Source of the DNA: Mactra quadrangularis
Lineage: Eukaryota > Mollusca > Bivalvia > Venerida > Mactridae
Reading direction: 5' to 3'
DNA: 64,000 nucleotides
Assembly (NCBI GenBank): GCA_025267735.1
Contig: CM046299.1
Coordinates: forward strand, 29,365,327-29,429,326
Positions 56,901 through 63,972 of the stretch are shown here, piece after piece; position 1 is the stretch's first letter, and each line of letters starts with the position of its first letter. The position numbers and the translations under genes were made by a program. The notes beneath the pieces are model-generated. The model was not told the DNA's origin and made no database searches. It was given only the letters and a program-made list of their open reading frames with translations.

Positions 56901-58505
56901 TGAGAATGGCCCTATAACATATTTTATTACCTAACTCTACAAGGTTTGTGGGTCCTGTCCGGGAACCGAATACCTCATTTTCCGTAGTCTGAGCTTTTTT
57001 TTGCTGGTCATGTAATACAACGATACGATAAAACGCTATGAGAATCCTTGAATGTCAGCACAGCCCCGAATATACACTGTGTCTTTTATGGATTGAGACA
57101 ATACCATGCGCCTTGATTTCGATAAAAAGCGCAAACCCACGCACAAAACAAGATTACTCAGACCCCAACCTCTTTGAATTATTAATTATTGAAATCAAAT
57201 ATGATAAAATGAATATTGTGTTGTGAAGCAATGAATTCTATCATGTATAGCTCCGTGGTTAAATATTTACATGCACAATGCCTTTCAAAATCTCTGGACA
57301 TTATCCTGTAGGAGTAAAAAAGGGCTATTAGTCCGAATACATTGGGTAATGGCCGTGATATCTGTAAATCATGATGAAACATATTGATGGCATGCTAAAT
57401 GTATTTCAATTACGTGTACTATGATTTCCATACTTTTCAAGTCACACACATTGAGCGTGTGTCACACGCCTTTGAGACTTGATTCACACTCTTAAACCTA
57501 TTTAACAGTACATAAACTAGCAACGCTAAGAACTACATTGCATAAAAAGCGTAAAAAACTCCGAACATTTTCTTTTAAATGGTAACTGTACGCATAGCTT
57601 AGCTATTTATAGATAAATTGTCGAGATTCAGAGGGTTTCTAGTAGCTTTAATTTTGGGAGTTTCTGGTAGCCTCCGATGCCCTGGCCACAGCATTGTCCT
57701 GGTTCCATAAGTGTCCTTCTGAAGCGCATTTGCCTTCAAGATGCAAACATATCACACCAGAAGCTATCAGAGCTATGAGCGGCATGGATCATTATATTTT
57801 GTACTTACATGTAATCACTGTTGATATGTCAGATATAGGTTGTATAGAAGTCATTGTCATGGTTGGTGTCTGTGTAGCAAATGTTGTAATGTCTGGTAGA
57901 GGATCTGTAGATGGATAGGATTGTTCCATTGTTGATGATAGTACGGGAGTTGGTGTTATTTCCATAGATAAACTCGTGTGTAAATTGGCGTATATATGTG
58001 TACCTGATATATGAAGAGGAAAAATACAAATAATATAGTATCGAACTTTTGTGGGGTAAGTTATGTTTATTTAAGTGTTCAGTGTGTTTAGTTTTGAAAG
58101 GTCCAAAAAACGTTCCCGCCCGTGAACGCTCAAGCATAAAAACGATTTGGTATGACCCAAGATGGGCGGGGTATTACCAGAAAACTGATCGCGGTAATAA
58201 GTCTGACGTTACAAAAGTATACATTCCTGTGGTCTTCAGTATGTAAAAAAACATTTGATTTTCGTTCATGCAGCAGCCAAATTTTGTTTTCTGGTTCTTT
58301 ACGCCTCTCCTCGAAAATATTCAATCCCACCGCGACGGTCAGTCGACCTAGCTATGTATCTGGACAAACTAAGATATAGATAATACTCGAATGACTAGAT
58401 CTTGAATGCAAAATATTTGACTTTTTGTTTACTAAAATTATAATAATACTAACCTGTGAATTTTATAAACATTAAAAGTAAGGAAATAAGGTTGTTGAGT
58501 CTCAT
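32908..58505 (-). CDS. sushi/CCP and SEA-like single-pass receptor (16-17 exons)
   Basis: No named orthologue is recognised. Spliced in order, every junction is phase-compatible and gives about 670 residues. Exons: 58505-58454, 58003-57809, 56722-56582, 55691-55503, 54338-54216, 52778-52596, 52284-52093, 51270-51067, 50283-50198, 49814-49759, 49130-48982, 46355-46241, 45455-45439, 42669-42528, 41981-41842, 33713-33691, then probably 32913. Order: signal peptide MRLNNLISLLLMFIKFT; Thr/Ser-rich segment (18-82); six cysteine modules of CCP/sushi type (83-426), such as DCGLPDVANGVIP with SCLANGNWSNRVDC; a SEA-like region (427 to about 525) with DDGSVTVTVNF; a Cys pair region; a transmembrane helix (about 572-597) followed by HKHRKK; and a short tail. 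N-glycosylation sites (NVT, NAS, NAT, NGS) fit an extracellular location. A role in adhesion or recognition is inference. Confidence 0.8.
33200..33640. repeat. 27-bp minisatellite
   Basis: Diverged tandem copies of GTTAAGGTGATATATCCATT plus ATAACAA. The clean period is 27 bp at 33260 and 33287, with longer variants downstream. Part shows a two-unit higher-order repeat at 33440-33590. It lies just downstream of the 23-nt exon of the receptor gene, in its last intron. Confidence 0.85.
33691..33713 (-). CDS. sushi receptor exon 16, 23-nt microexon
   Basis: TATCATTTCAG|ACTTGAATCG...GATGAT|GTAAGT on the - strand. Entering in phase 1 it reads Y-LNRHSDD and leaves phase 0. The sequence before it ends SSQYNP, giving a tail with YNPYL. 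Splice signals are strong on both sides. Confidence 0.6.
34170..34690. repeat. 41-bp minisatellite, left part
   Basis: Tandem units of about 41 bp with AACAAAACTTAGGCAGATCA and CACTATGATGACGTAAGCAA. The array is interrupted at about 34690 by a LINE and resumes at about 39941. It lies in a receptor-gene intron. Confidence 0.9.
35000..35995. repeat. six tandem units of about 180 bp in LINE 3' region
   Basis: The marker ATTGCAAGGTGCAAAG occurs at 35031, 35222, 35404, 35588, 35762 and 35936, spaced 174-191 bp. Units are of two alternating kinds, with and without the GCCGCGCGTCCCC/GTGATAAAGTAAAAG block. All lie between the RT stop and the 3' tail. Confidence 0.88.
36229..38160 (-). pseudogene. 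LINE reverse transcriptase ORF (643 codons)
   Basis: This ORF holds the reverse transcriptase of a CR1-superfamily element. YRPVSNLPFLSKILEKVV lies at 203-220, LLDLSAAFDTIDH at 267-279 and the active site YADD at 359-362. The C-terminal part contains SRLDYCNALL, LQRLQNTAARI, LHWLPV and APKLWNSLP, a typical CR1/L2 tail. The fingers, palm and thumb appear intact. The upstream joining frame (APLHTKTITVRPQSPWFNEE) is out of frame with the endonuclease because of a 1-nt shift near 38245, so the ORF as such cannot give a complete EN-RT protein. Confidence 0.88.
38157..39110 (-). pseudogene. LINE apurinic endonuclease, frameshifted
   Basis: On the - strand it starts at SVCSMNVRSVKNKA near 39110. 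A frameshift near 39055 follows, then SLCDFIVSNNFDIVALTETW, GGGVALIYKSS, AIVYRSPPSK, VGDLNFHLDTR and QDHFAITFN. These are the catalytic blocks of an APE-type endonuclease. A second frameshift near 38245 separates it from the reverse transcriptase. Confidence 0.85.
39038..39475 (-). pseudogene. LINE N-terminal region
   Basis: The 145-codon frame contains a basic segment (YRTKRGGKLKSKISSNNG) and leads into the endonuclease start. No domain is recognised in its first 110 residues. It may be the N-terminal extension of the EN-RT ORF or the end of ORF1. Confidence 0.55.
39941..41480. repeat. 41-bp minisatellite, right part
   Basis: More than 30 units of about 41 bp (ACAAAACATAGACAGATCAC, then ACTATGATGTCGTAAGCAAT). 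Some units carry an AATTTA insertion. From 41410 to 41820 the units decay. A SINE sits at 40267-40502. Confidence 0.92.
40267..40502 (-). mobile_element. SINE family 1 inside minisatellite
   Basis: TGTTTGTTTTTGTTGGGTTT at the low-coordinate end, and the body up to TTCATGACCAAGCTTCACGA, match the SINE at 3634-3960. The copy stops just before the tRNA-like head, and minisatellite units flank both sides. Confidence 0.88.
41842..41981 (-). CDS. sushi receptor exon 15, cytoplasmic tail
   Basis: TTTTTCCAG|GTCAAAAG...AATCCTT|GTAAGT. It encodes SKDPFHQFMSGPIRPLISHN onward, then SLYSSEWNSSSAASDTSSQ, a Ser-rich cytoplasmic tail. If the donor is not used, the frame runs 15 codons further to a stop at 41804, giving a possible alternative C-terminus. 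Confidence 0.75.
41982..42527. other. receptor intron 14
   Basis: No repeat or gene is recognised. Confidence 0.4.
42528..42669 (-). CDS. sushi receptor exon 14, transmembrane helix
   Basis: It encodes DNDTAMIGLTAGVVAFLLLA followed by PLAVLAAYLIHKHRKKNIPS. One hydrophobic helix of about 25 residues is followed by a basic stop-transfer cluster, indicating a type I orientation. The acceptor is AATATAG|ATA and the donor AAC|GTAAG, phase 1 to 2. Confidence 0.85.
42715..43106. repeat. 30-bp minisatellite, left part
   Basis: About 13 near-identical 30-bp units (CGTTCTAGTATATCACGGTA plus TAATTATGAC). The array continues at 44653-44770 beyond a hAT element and then decays until about 45250. Confidence 0.95.
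43099..44660. mobile_element. hAT-type element with 18-bp TIR and 8-bp TSD
   Basis: The element spans 43107-44652. It starts TAGAGGTGAAACGATTAA and ends with the exact reverse complement. The TSD ATTATGAC lies at 43099-43106 and 44653-44660, copied from the minisatellite unit. The sub-terminal regions are rich in GATTCGATTCGATT words. No transposase ORF of useful length was found in 1.5 kb, so it is non-autonomous. Confidence 0.92.
44653..45250. repeat. 30-bp minisatellite, right part, decaying
   Basis: Four clean 30-bp units are followed by diverged units such as AGTATATCTCAGTGAAAGTA and ATGACCGTTATAGTATGTCA. Confidence 0.85.
45439..45455 (-). CDS. sushi receptor exon 13, 17-nt microexon
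   Basis: TTTTTTTCAG|CAAACCAGCTCCTCCAG|GTAACT on the - strand. Phase 2 in and phase 1 out, it gives KPAPP between the Cys-containing exon and the transmembrane exon and keeps the frame. Without it the reading frame would break. Confidence 0.65.
45456..46240. other. receptor intron 12
   Basis: AT-rich. A short stretch at 46060-46130 (CCTAGTATCGCACAGACTAG) may be an old repeat end. Otherwise nothing is seen. Confidence 0.35.
46241..46355 (-). CDS. sushi receptor exon 12, juxtamembrane Cys region
   Basis: TTTTCTAG|TTAAATTAG...TGTGT|GTAAGT. It encodes FKLDKTKDEEQLSCDIYETT followed by VGCSDGLVCQKIKNRIVCV. Four cysteines may form a small membrane-proximal disulfide knot. Phase 1 to 2. Confidence 0.75.
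46540..46637. mobile_element. short MITE, ATTATCAAAAACCTTACG end
   Basis: The left end is GAATTATCAAAAACCTTACG and the right end GGTCGTAAGACTTTTGATAA, then TACGAGCCC. Same family as 32352 and 63482. Confidence 0.6.
46640..46921 (+). pseudogene. inverted duplicate of receptor exon 10 and its intron
   Basis: This + strand stretch is a close inverted copy of 49759-50040. It ends with a 56-nt exon copy at 46866-46921 (TTTGCAG|ATGACAGCC...AGTAAG|GTAACA) differing at two bases from the real exon. One change is Ile to Val and the other is silent. The splice sites are kept, but it lies antisense in the receptor intron between exons 11 and 12, so it is probably not used. Confidence 0.85.
46974..48256. 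mobile_element. foldback element, arms of about 550 bp
   Basis: The left arm begins AAGGTAGGTCGGTACC. The right arm is its inverted copy ending GGTACCGACCCACCTT. Each arm is about 550 bp, and the loop of about 180 bp lies between GACGTTGTGATTTTGC and AATCACAACGTCAGCG. Related copies: 29568-30122 (one arm) and 61494-62506. No transposase. Confidence 0.88.
48690..48895 (+). mobile_element. SINE family 2, 5'-truncated
   Basis: The copy starts near TGGCAATAATGTCAATTTTC and contains GTACTGGTTATAGACAAGGG, AGGTTAGGTGCGCTAGACGC and the tail TTGACACGGCGTTAAACCAC. The head is missing. It sits just downstream (in gene sense) of receptor exon 11. Confidence 0.8.
48982..49130 (-). CDS. sushi receptor exon 11, SEA-like core
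   Basis: ATTGCAG|TGATGATGG...GAAT|GTAAGC. It encodes DDGSVTVTVNFDNDDGDRAS followed by ALAAALQEIPINVLGELVVI. The GSV-strand followed by a helix recalls SEA domains (similarity judged by eye). Phase 2 to 1. Confidence 0.78.
49759..49814 (-). CDS. sushi receptor exon 10
   Basis: GTTTGCAG|ATGACAGCC...AGTAAG|GTATGT. It encodes MTARYRNSNVIVNATAIV, part of the SEA-like region with an N-glycosylation site. Phase 0 to 2. An inverted duplicate lies at 46866-46921. Confidence 0.78.
50198..50283 (-). CDS. sushi receptor exon 9
   Basis: ATTTACAG|ATGCTCAGA...GCTAAG|GTTTGT. It encodes AQTAMSHTLGRIPPGADRQA followed by WIQDAIAK, a helical start of the SEA-like region. Phase 1 to 0. Confidence 0.75.
50284..51066. 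other. receptor intron 8, with a tRNA-like SINE remnant
   Basis: At 50937-51003 a tRNA-like stretch has box A-like GGCGACGTGGTAGAGTG and box B-like GCTCGAATCTC, probably a SINE head. Nothing else is recognised. Confidence 0.4.
51067..51270 (-). CDS. sushi receptor exon 8, eight-Cys module
   Basis: It encodes a 68-residue module beginning CGKAKLKGSG, with CDADECQTPC, CTATAQCAQGFVPVDG and KKCQEGLGWNASHLIC. The final GF...C...W...C block is sushi-like, while the first half has extra cysteines (eight in total). Phase 1 to 1. Confidence 0.8.
51815..52085 (-). mobile_element. LINE 3' tail, second copy
   Basis: This is the inverted copy of 2440-2660, with its tail (ATTCAATAAACATAAGGCAT on + strand) at the low end. 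It abuts the splice donor of receptor exon 7 by about 7 bp. Confidence 0.6.
52093..52284 (-). CDS. sushi receptor exon 7, canonical CCP module
   Basis: It encodes DCGLPDVANGVIPNTPRTFP onward, then FCNNGFVLNE and ISCLANGNWSNRVDC. The four-Cys plus Trp pattern is that of a textbook sushi/CCP domain. Phase 1 to 1. Confidence 0.9.
52596..52778 (-). CDS. sushi receptor exon 6, sushi-type module B2
   Basis: It encodes ECDNLDPPENGNVDIQCTYQ onward, then CEATYSCNEGYTFPP and WTFNEPPTCIPV. Six cysteines. It is a clear duplicate of the module at 55503-55691. Phase 1 to 1. Confidence 0.88.
52779..54215. other. receptor intron 5
   Basis: It contains a SINE at 53961-54110. An open stretch at 53173-53394 on the + strand has no recognisable homology. 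No gene is seen. Confidence 0.35.
53961..54110 (+). mobile_element. tRNA-derived SINE, family 3
   Basis: Box B GGTTCGAGTCCCA lies near 54007. The body GTTTCCTTGAGCAAGAAACT, then GGGGGACCAAGAAGCGGACT, matches 18148-18310. A poly-T/CA stretch follows. Confidence 0.65.
54216..54338 (-). CDS. sushi receptor exon 5, sushi-type module A2
   Basis: It encodes PCNVTNGSWVAESGDYVLVC followed by DDGYEKVESANDPCAQCLPF. Four cysteines with the CDDGY core, a short CCP-like module that duplicates the one at 56582-56722. The donor is GTGTGA, weaker than its neighbours. Phase 1 to 1. Confidence 0.8.
54339..55502. other. receptor intron 4
   Basis: AT-rich. A short imperfect inverted repeat (GGCATTTTGAAATGCTTTTT and AAAAGTATTTCAAAATGTCA) lies at 54607-54730. 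No gene is seen. Confidence 0.4.
55503..55691 (-). CDS. sushi receptor exon 4, sushi-type module B1
   Basis: It encodes ECDDLVPPENGNVDYGCQYT onward, then CEATYSCDEGFTLNP and TGWHTTDPPNCEPN. Six cysteines and a Trp before the last Cys. Phase 1 to 1. Confidence 0.88.
56582..56722 (-). CDS. sushi receptor exon 3, sushi-type module A1
   Basis: It encodes SCMLPQILNGEWVLTGNTYE followed by LICDAGYIMIGSDADPCGQG. The C-x-LP-x-NG and CDAGY elements are typical of sushi domains. Four cysteines. Phase 1 to 1. Confidence 0.85.
56770..56915 (-). repeat. very diverged SINE family 1 copy
   Basis: The blocks ACTGGAAAGGCCTAGATCCC, TGGATCCAAGC and GTCTGACAACTACCCTAC line up with the SINE body at 3634-3960 despite many changes. 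Confidence 0.5.
56916..57808. other. receptor intron 2
   Basis: No exon or repeat is recognised. Short frames at 57038-57226 and 57694-57918 are not supported. Confidence 0.35.
57809..58003 (-). CDS. sushi receptor exon 2, Ser/Thr-rich stalk
   Basis: ATATCAG|GTACAC...ACAT|GTAAGT. It encodes residues 18-82, rich in Thr, Ser and Pro (EITPTPVLSSTMEQSYPSTD, then TTFATQTPTMTMTS), consistent with mucin-type O-glycosylation. Phase 1 to 1. Confidence 0.78.
58454..58505 (-). CDS. sushi receptor exon 1, signal peptide
   Basis: ATG at 58505-58503 opens MRLNNLISLLLMFIKFT, a short basic start and hydrophobic core of a secretion signal. The exon ends ACAG|GTTAGT in phase 1, as do all following module exons. 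Confidence 0.78.
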
Positions 58506-59021
58506 CTTGTTAGGAATTTGTTGGTACACGTACAACAACCTGAATTATAAAATAATATTGAATACATTTAATGTCATGATCGAATGTGTGCATTTAATGA
58601 GACATAAAATGTCTATACAAGAGTTTTAAGAGTTTATTTCGCTCAAAACATATTACAATATAATGATTATGTATTAGGTCAGAAATGACCCATGAACATA
58701 GTGTTATAATATATAATATAATATATATTCATGTAATATAATATATATGCTATTATATATAATAAAATGAGTTCAATGGTGGAGTCATATCATTATGGTA
58801 ACAAAGTGTAAGCATGCATTAAACTATATCAACATTTACATGTTTTACATAATGTAGAATTGGTCTTAAAAAGAGAAAACGATAAGCAATTCTACATTGT
58901 GGAATGTATGTGGCATTATTCGTTAGTTTAAGCTTAATAATCTGGCATTTACGAGCTAAAGAGGCTAGCACTGTCTGGGTAAAATTACTATATACAACTC
59001 GTATGTTGAGCTTACGAATCT
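58506..59021. other. 5' flank of sushi receptor gene
   Basis: An (AT)n-rich stretch lies at 58700-58765. No TATA box or initiator can be assigned with confidence. Confidence 0.35.
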
Positions 59022-59248
59022 GTGCACCTTTTCACAAAAATCTTACGAAGAAAGTGATCGTAAGTCAATTTCTTAAATTTTGCAGACCAAAGTCAGAAGG
59101 ATAATAAACATAAATATGTTATGATATTTTTTTTACCAAACTCATTAATAGTTGGAATTGATTGGCAAAAAACCCGCGGATTATGAATGCCTCTAAAATC
59201 TATGACTTACGATGATATTTATTGTAAGAACTTTTGTGAAAATGTGCA
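59022..59248. mobile_element. MITE, diverged copy of family at 60647
   Basis: The ends GTGCACCTTTTCACAAAAAT and TTTTGTGAAAATGTGCAT, and TCTTACGA words near both, are shared with 60647-60888. About 227 bp, no ORF. Confidence 0.7.
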
Positions 59249-60646
59249 TATGAGTAGACTAAACAAAACCTTCGTGTCGTTTAAAATCGTCCTTTGAAAT
59301 TCGTCCAATGCAAAAGATGTTGTGTCATTCGAAAGAGGAATGTATAAAATGGCATATTTATAATGGAGAAAAGCTGGCTATTACTTGAACTTGATCTGTA
59401 TTTTTTTTTAAAATATCATACATTATATACAGTACATAGATAGTGTGTTTGACAAGGAACCGTGCTGGTCGACTTATTTTTTCGAGTTCTATATGTGAGT
59501 TTGCGATAAATCTGGACTTCCAAAACATGAAATATCTCAACAACTATAGGATGGAATTAACTCAATTGTTTTGTGGGATGATAAATTTAAAATCCGGATT
59601 TTTTATACAAAATGCAATCATTTTGCTATGGAAAAGTTTTTTTATTGATGAGTTAAAACTTGTACAAAGCTCAATCCCAGAAGAAAAAGTTGAAATAAGA
59701 TCGTGTGCTAATTTAAACAAAACCAATGTTGTAGTGTTATAGATATTTACGGTTTATTGGGTCCAGATCAACAAAAAACTACCTATACTAATTTTATGAT
59801 CTGTTTAGACAGAATCAATTCATTTTCATTTTAATAAAGTATATTTTGTATGGTCTGTTGTATTTTTGTATAGACTTTGAAACTGAACTAATAGACCATC
59901 AAAACTTTGTTTTTATCATAATTTGCGATGCTATCAAATATTTTGCCTGACTTGTTTTCAATACCAATCTTGTGATGCGTTAACGAATGATGAAGATCTT
60001 GTAATACATCTGTATTTAGTATAATGGTGGGTGTGTAAAATAATTAACTTAAAATGTAAATAAACACATACAAATGACGATATTTCTGAAATTTGACAGA
60101 AAGATATTATTATCGTCTAACCAGGTGACAACAAGGATAAATGCTTTGTATCGTTGGTTTTTTCTCAACAGTCAAAACATAAATAATTTCACGTTGAATG
60201 CGTTTGTTAAAATTATTGTCGTAATGCATCTATGAGTTTCCGTAAGTGTGTAAATTATGGTCGAGTAAAGCTGCTTATGCCGTATGATATGTTTTAGTCA
60301 AGACATTTTTAATAACAATTAGGCCTCCAGTACAAAAACAATGCATTCAGTCACCGTGAAATTATTCAAGCTTTGACAGTTTAGAAAAAACGGACAATAT
60401 ATATAGATACATTATAATAACAGGAGGTTTACACACTAAATAGGAACAGAACAGTTCTGTTCTACTGAATAGGTAAATAAGGCGATGACGGTCATCATTT
60501 TACTGATTTAAACCAACCCCTTTGAAATTCAACAATAATTATAAATAATGCTTTTGTACATAGTTAATAAAACATGTTTAATTAACTATAAAATTATACT
60601 CTTATAATGTTTAACCATCAATATTGGTTTTTAATGGAAGTAACCA
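59249..60646. other. intergenic, no gene supported
   Basis: An open stretch of 99 codons at 59443-59742 on the + strand shows no recognisable domain or splice context. No repeat is recognised. Confidence 0.35.
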
Positions 60647-60888
60647 GTGGTGCTTTTCACAAAAATTCTTACGAAACAAATCTTCGTAAGTCAGTTTCAT
60701 ATAATTAGCACTTCTAAGTCAGACGGATAATAAGCATAACTATGATATGATATTCAAAAGGTGTACACAATTCTACACAATTTTACAACATATAGAATTG
60801 ATAAGCCAAAAAATTAGTGTATTATTAAGGTTTCTTGCTTTTGACTTACGAAGATCTTTTTCGTAAGAATTTTTGTGAAAAGCACCAC
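60647..60888. mobile_element. MITE with perfect TIR of about 29 bp
   Basis: It starts GTGGTGCTTTTCACAAAAAT plus TCTTACGAA and ends with the exact inverted sequence. 242 bp, no ORF. It lies exactly against the left end of a hAT-type copy. Confidence 0.82.
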
Positions 60889-61310
60889 ATGGGTGTAACA
60901 ATATGATAAAAACCGTATTGCAATACGTATATTATAATATCTATACATGTATTGAAATACGCGAAATCCATATTGCAAAATGTTGCAATACGTATTGCGT
61001 TTTCATAGACACGCGAAGGCACAAGCAAGAATTAATGTACATGCATCGTCTTACTTGGATCAACATTACACACATACAGTCATGTATCTTCATACAATCT
61101 CTCATACAAATGTTTGTGTGATTTGTGTAAAAAGGACAATGTTAGACAGTTATATGGTCTTATTTACTCTTCTATCATTTGATTAGTGATTACTAGTAAA
61201 TGTTTAACCTATTATATTAAGATAGTTCAAATGTTCAACTTATTTTAACATTTATTCAAACATTTATAAATCACATATTCTGATAAAACAATCAATACAG
61301 CACATAACTA
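60889..61310 (+). mobile_element. hAT-type element, right-truncated copy
   Basis: ATGGGTGTAACAATATGATA and later blocks (ACATTTATTCAAACATTTAT, ATTCTGATAAAACAATCAAT) run parallel to 31012-31484. The right terminus with TTACACCCC is missing. Confidence 0.7.
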
Positions 61311-61493
61311 TGTTTGATGTCGTCATTTAATCAATGAAATGACATTTTTATTCAAACTTCTTGTGATATATGTCCTTGTTTTATTGAGCACAGGCAGAAG
61401 ACTGCGCTCTTTGTATGTAATGGGTTTTTGGAAGGAATTGTTATTTCTGGCGTGTTTTTGTAAACATTTCATTTATTTGGCTAAATTGCAGTT

Positions 61494-62506
61494 TAAGGTG
61501 GGTCGGTACCTTACTCGGAGAAGAAAACGAAAAAATATTTTGTTCACCGATTATGATAAAAGTTGGCATGCAGATACCTTCATGCTTCTTGTTCGTTTTT
61601 CTGGTAACCTTAGAAACGTTGTCGTTTTTTTTCACGACGTCATGGACGTCACAATGGTTCGCGCTAAAAACAGGCATGTAAGTACATTAAACCCGCATAT
61701 TTGAGATATTGAATGTCCGAGGTCAATGATAATTATACCAAAATGTTTCTGAAATGTTGTTGCCTACAGTCATTTTGTTCCGATCATCTAAATATCACGT
61801 CAGTCGTGAATTTAGGGTTTTCACGTCTAAAATGTTTCACCAATTGCCGAGTTATAATGTTTATTTTCAAATTAATGCAGAACGGTGATCAAATACTTAT
61901 CGCGATTTTTGAAATCTACGCACTTTTTGTGTCATTTTAATGAAATAAAAAAAGAAAGTGAATGTTCTCAGTTTTTCAAAATATCGCGTTCAAAGTAAAA
62001 TTACCTTCATTACAACGACGTTAATATAACGTTACGCTGACGTTGTGATTAAAGCATTTGTTGCAAAAATAAGTAGAAGCGGACTTTGATTGACTAATTT
62101 TGAACAGATCAGATGCTGAGTGTCACAAGAAATTAATAAAGAACTGGAAAGAAACTACAAAATTAGATTTACAAGAAAATTACATACATAACGCAAAACC
62201 ACAACGTCAGCGCAAATTGGAACAAAATAATTGTATGCAACGACATTTCAGAAACATTTTGGTATAATTATCAATGGCCTCGGACATTCAATACTTTGAA
62301 TATATGGGTTTAATGTCCTTGCATGCCTGTTTATAGCGCGAACCATTGTGACGTCCATGACGTCGTGAAAAAACCGACAACGTCGCTAAGGTTACCAGAA
62401 AAACGAACAAGAAGCATGAAGGTATCTGCCTGCCAACTTTTATCATAATCGGTGAACATAATATTTTTTTCGTTTTTTGCTCCGAGTAAGGTACCGACCC
62501 ACCTTA
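61494..62506. mobile_element. foldback element, third copy
   Basis: The arms begin TTAAGGTGGGTCGGTACC and end GGTACCGACCCACCTTAA. The loop (ATCAGATGCTGAGTGTCACA) is the reverse complement of the loop at 47600-47690, so the element is inserted in the other direction. Beyond the arms, CTAAATTGCAGTTT at 61481-61494 and AAACTGCAATTTAG at 62506-62519 extend the inverted repeat. Confidence 0.85.
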
Positions 62507-63062
62507 AACTGCAATTTAGACTAAAAGACATACACTCAATCTTTACAGTCTTCGCCGTTTATTTACAAATTGCACGTTCGTATAGGCAATTTTGGGAACG
62601 GTCTTAATCACTGACGAGACACTGACACCATATACAACTTTATATAATAATTCTCACTTACAGAGAATCACAGGCTTAAGCAGTATTTTCATGTTATCAA
62701 TTTTTGCGCTCTTTGATGCTTTGCATCAATATTTTCTTGCTTAAGTATAATATAATATATTATGTTTAACACAAATAAACTCAGTCATATGTATTTTTTT
62801 AACTTAGCATGTTAAAATGGCTCCATACGAAAAAAAGTCGTTGAAATTTTGTATCAGAGTTTTAATGTTGAAATTTTGATACAAAATTTTGATGTAAAAT
62901 CTTAACACACGATTCAGTGTTTTTTTTCCATCAAAAAACCATTATAGTAAACAATTCGACAATAAACCGCCAAGGCGCCGATGGAAATTATCGAAATTTT
63001 GATGAAAAGTTTGACAAGCCTCTAAAAACTTTTCAAAAATATCGAAGTGATTTGATTTGACC

Positions 63063-63300
63063 CCTTTGGTTTTGTCGGAGTTTTACTCCGCAGCAGCACA
63101 AATGTATAGGTTATATAACGGCGGTCAGTCAACCTACTCACCGCTCTTGGAAGGCTCAATCTCAGGGTTTAGCTTTTAATTACCGTAGTCACGAGGCGCA
63201 TGTTTCTGTCAGTGACTGACAACTGCCCTACATGATTAAGAATCAGAGTAAAGAGGGAGAATAGCTGAATAAGTTATTTCATGACCGAAACATAGTCGCG
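63063..63300 (-). mobile_element. SINE family 1, diverged, head-truncated
   Basis: AACGGCGGTCAGTCAACCTA and GTCAGTGACTGACAACTGCC match the SINE at 3634-3960. The CAAA tail is decayed and the head is absent. Confidence 0.75.
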
Positions 63301-63481
63301 GTGTGCCATACCTTTGTATAAAAGCTCGACGCATACATAAAATTGTTTAGATACAGGTACAGAGATATGCATAAATTAGCGTAGAAAAAAATCCAACAAC
63401 ACTAGTTTGGTAAGTTGGTCGTCGGAAAACTAAAATTGTTCATATTGATGACAGAGCTTAAAATGTAACATATGTACATAT

Positions 63482-63972
63482 CGGGAGCATATTATCAAAA
63501 ATCTTACGATAATTTAAAGGTACTAGTTCACAGATTTGATTACTTTTTTCTTTAGTTTCAAAAAACTTTTCCGTGTCTTTAAATGTGTCCACAAATTTAA
63601 TTCTTATCATTTTAAGACAAACTGACCAATAGGTTGCAAGAAATACACATTAAAAGTCACAAAAAATTCACTAAAAATGTCTATACCGTTTACGGGGTAG
63701 ATTTTTACTACATAAAACACCATCATTTGTAGTTATCTGTCAATTTTCACTAAAATTGTCATTATCAGAACACTACTTTCCTGCTTCCAAAAACTATTTC
63801 CATACAATTTTGATAGTTTTAGAAAAAGTTGGTATTTAAGTTGAAATGTGTGAATGAGTACCTGTAACTCACGGCTATTTTAATGTTTATGGGACTGTAG
63901 CATTATAACTCAACAATATAGAAGGATTTACGACTAAATCGGTCGTAAGACGCTTAATAATACGGACTCCTG
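63482..63972. mobile_element. MITE, longest member of the 32352 family
   Basis: The left end is GGGAGCATATTATCAAAAAT followed by CTTACGA. The right end is CGGTCGTAAGACGCTTAATA, then ATACGGACTCC. About 490 bp between. No ORF. Confidence 0.6.

Noticed and set aside
59443..59742. 99-codon + strand ORF
   Set aside because: No domain, no splice context and no upstream signals. This length is expected by chance in a 64-kb window.
61555..61700. Short ORFs conserved between foldback arms (TDYDKSW-type peptide)
   Set aside because: The similarity is explained by repeat identity. Frames open in one copy are shifted or closed in others, and no domain is recognised.
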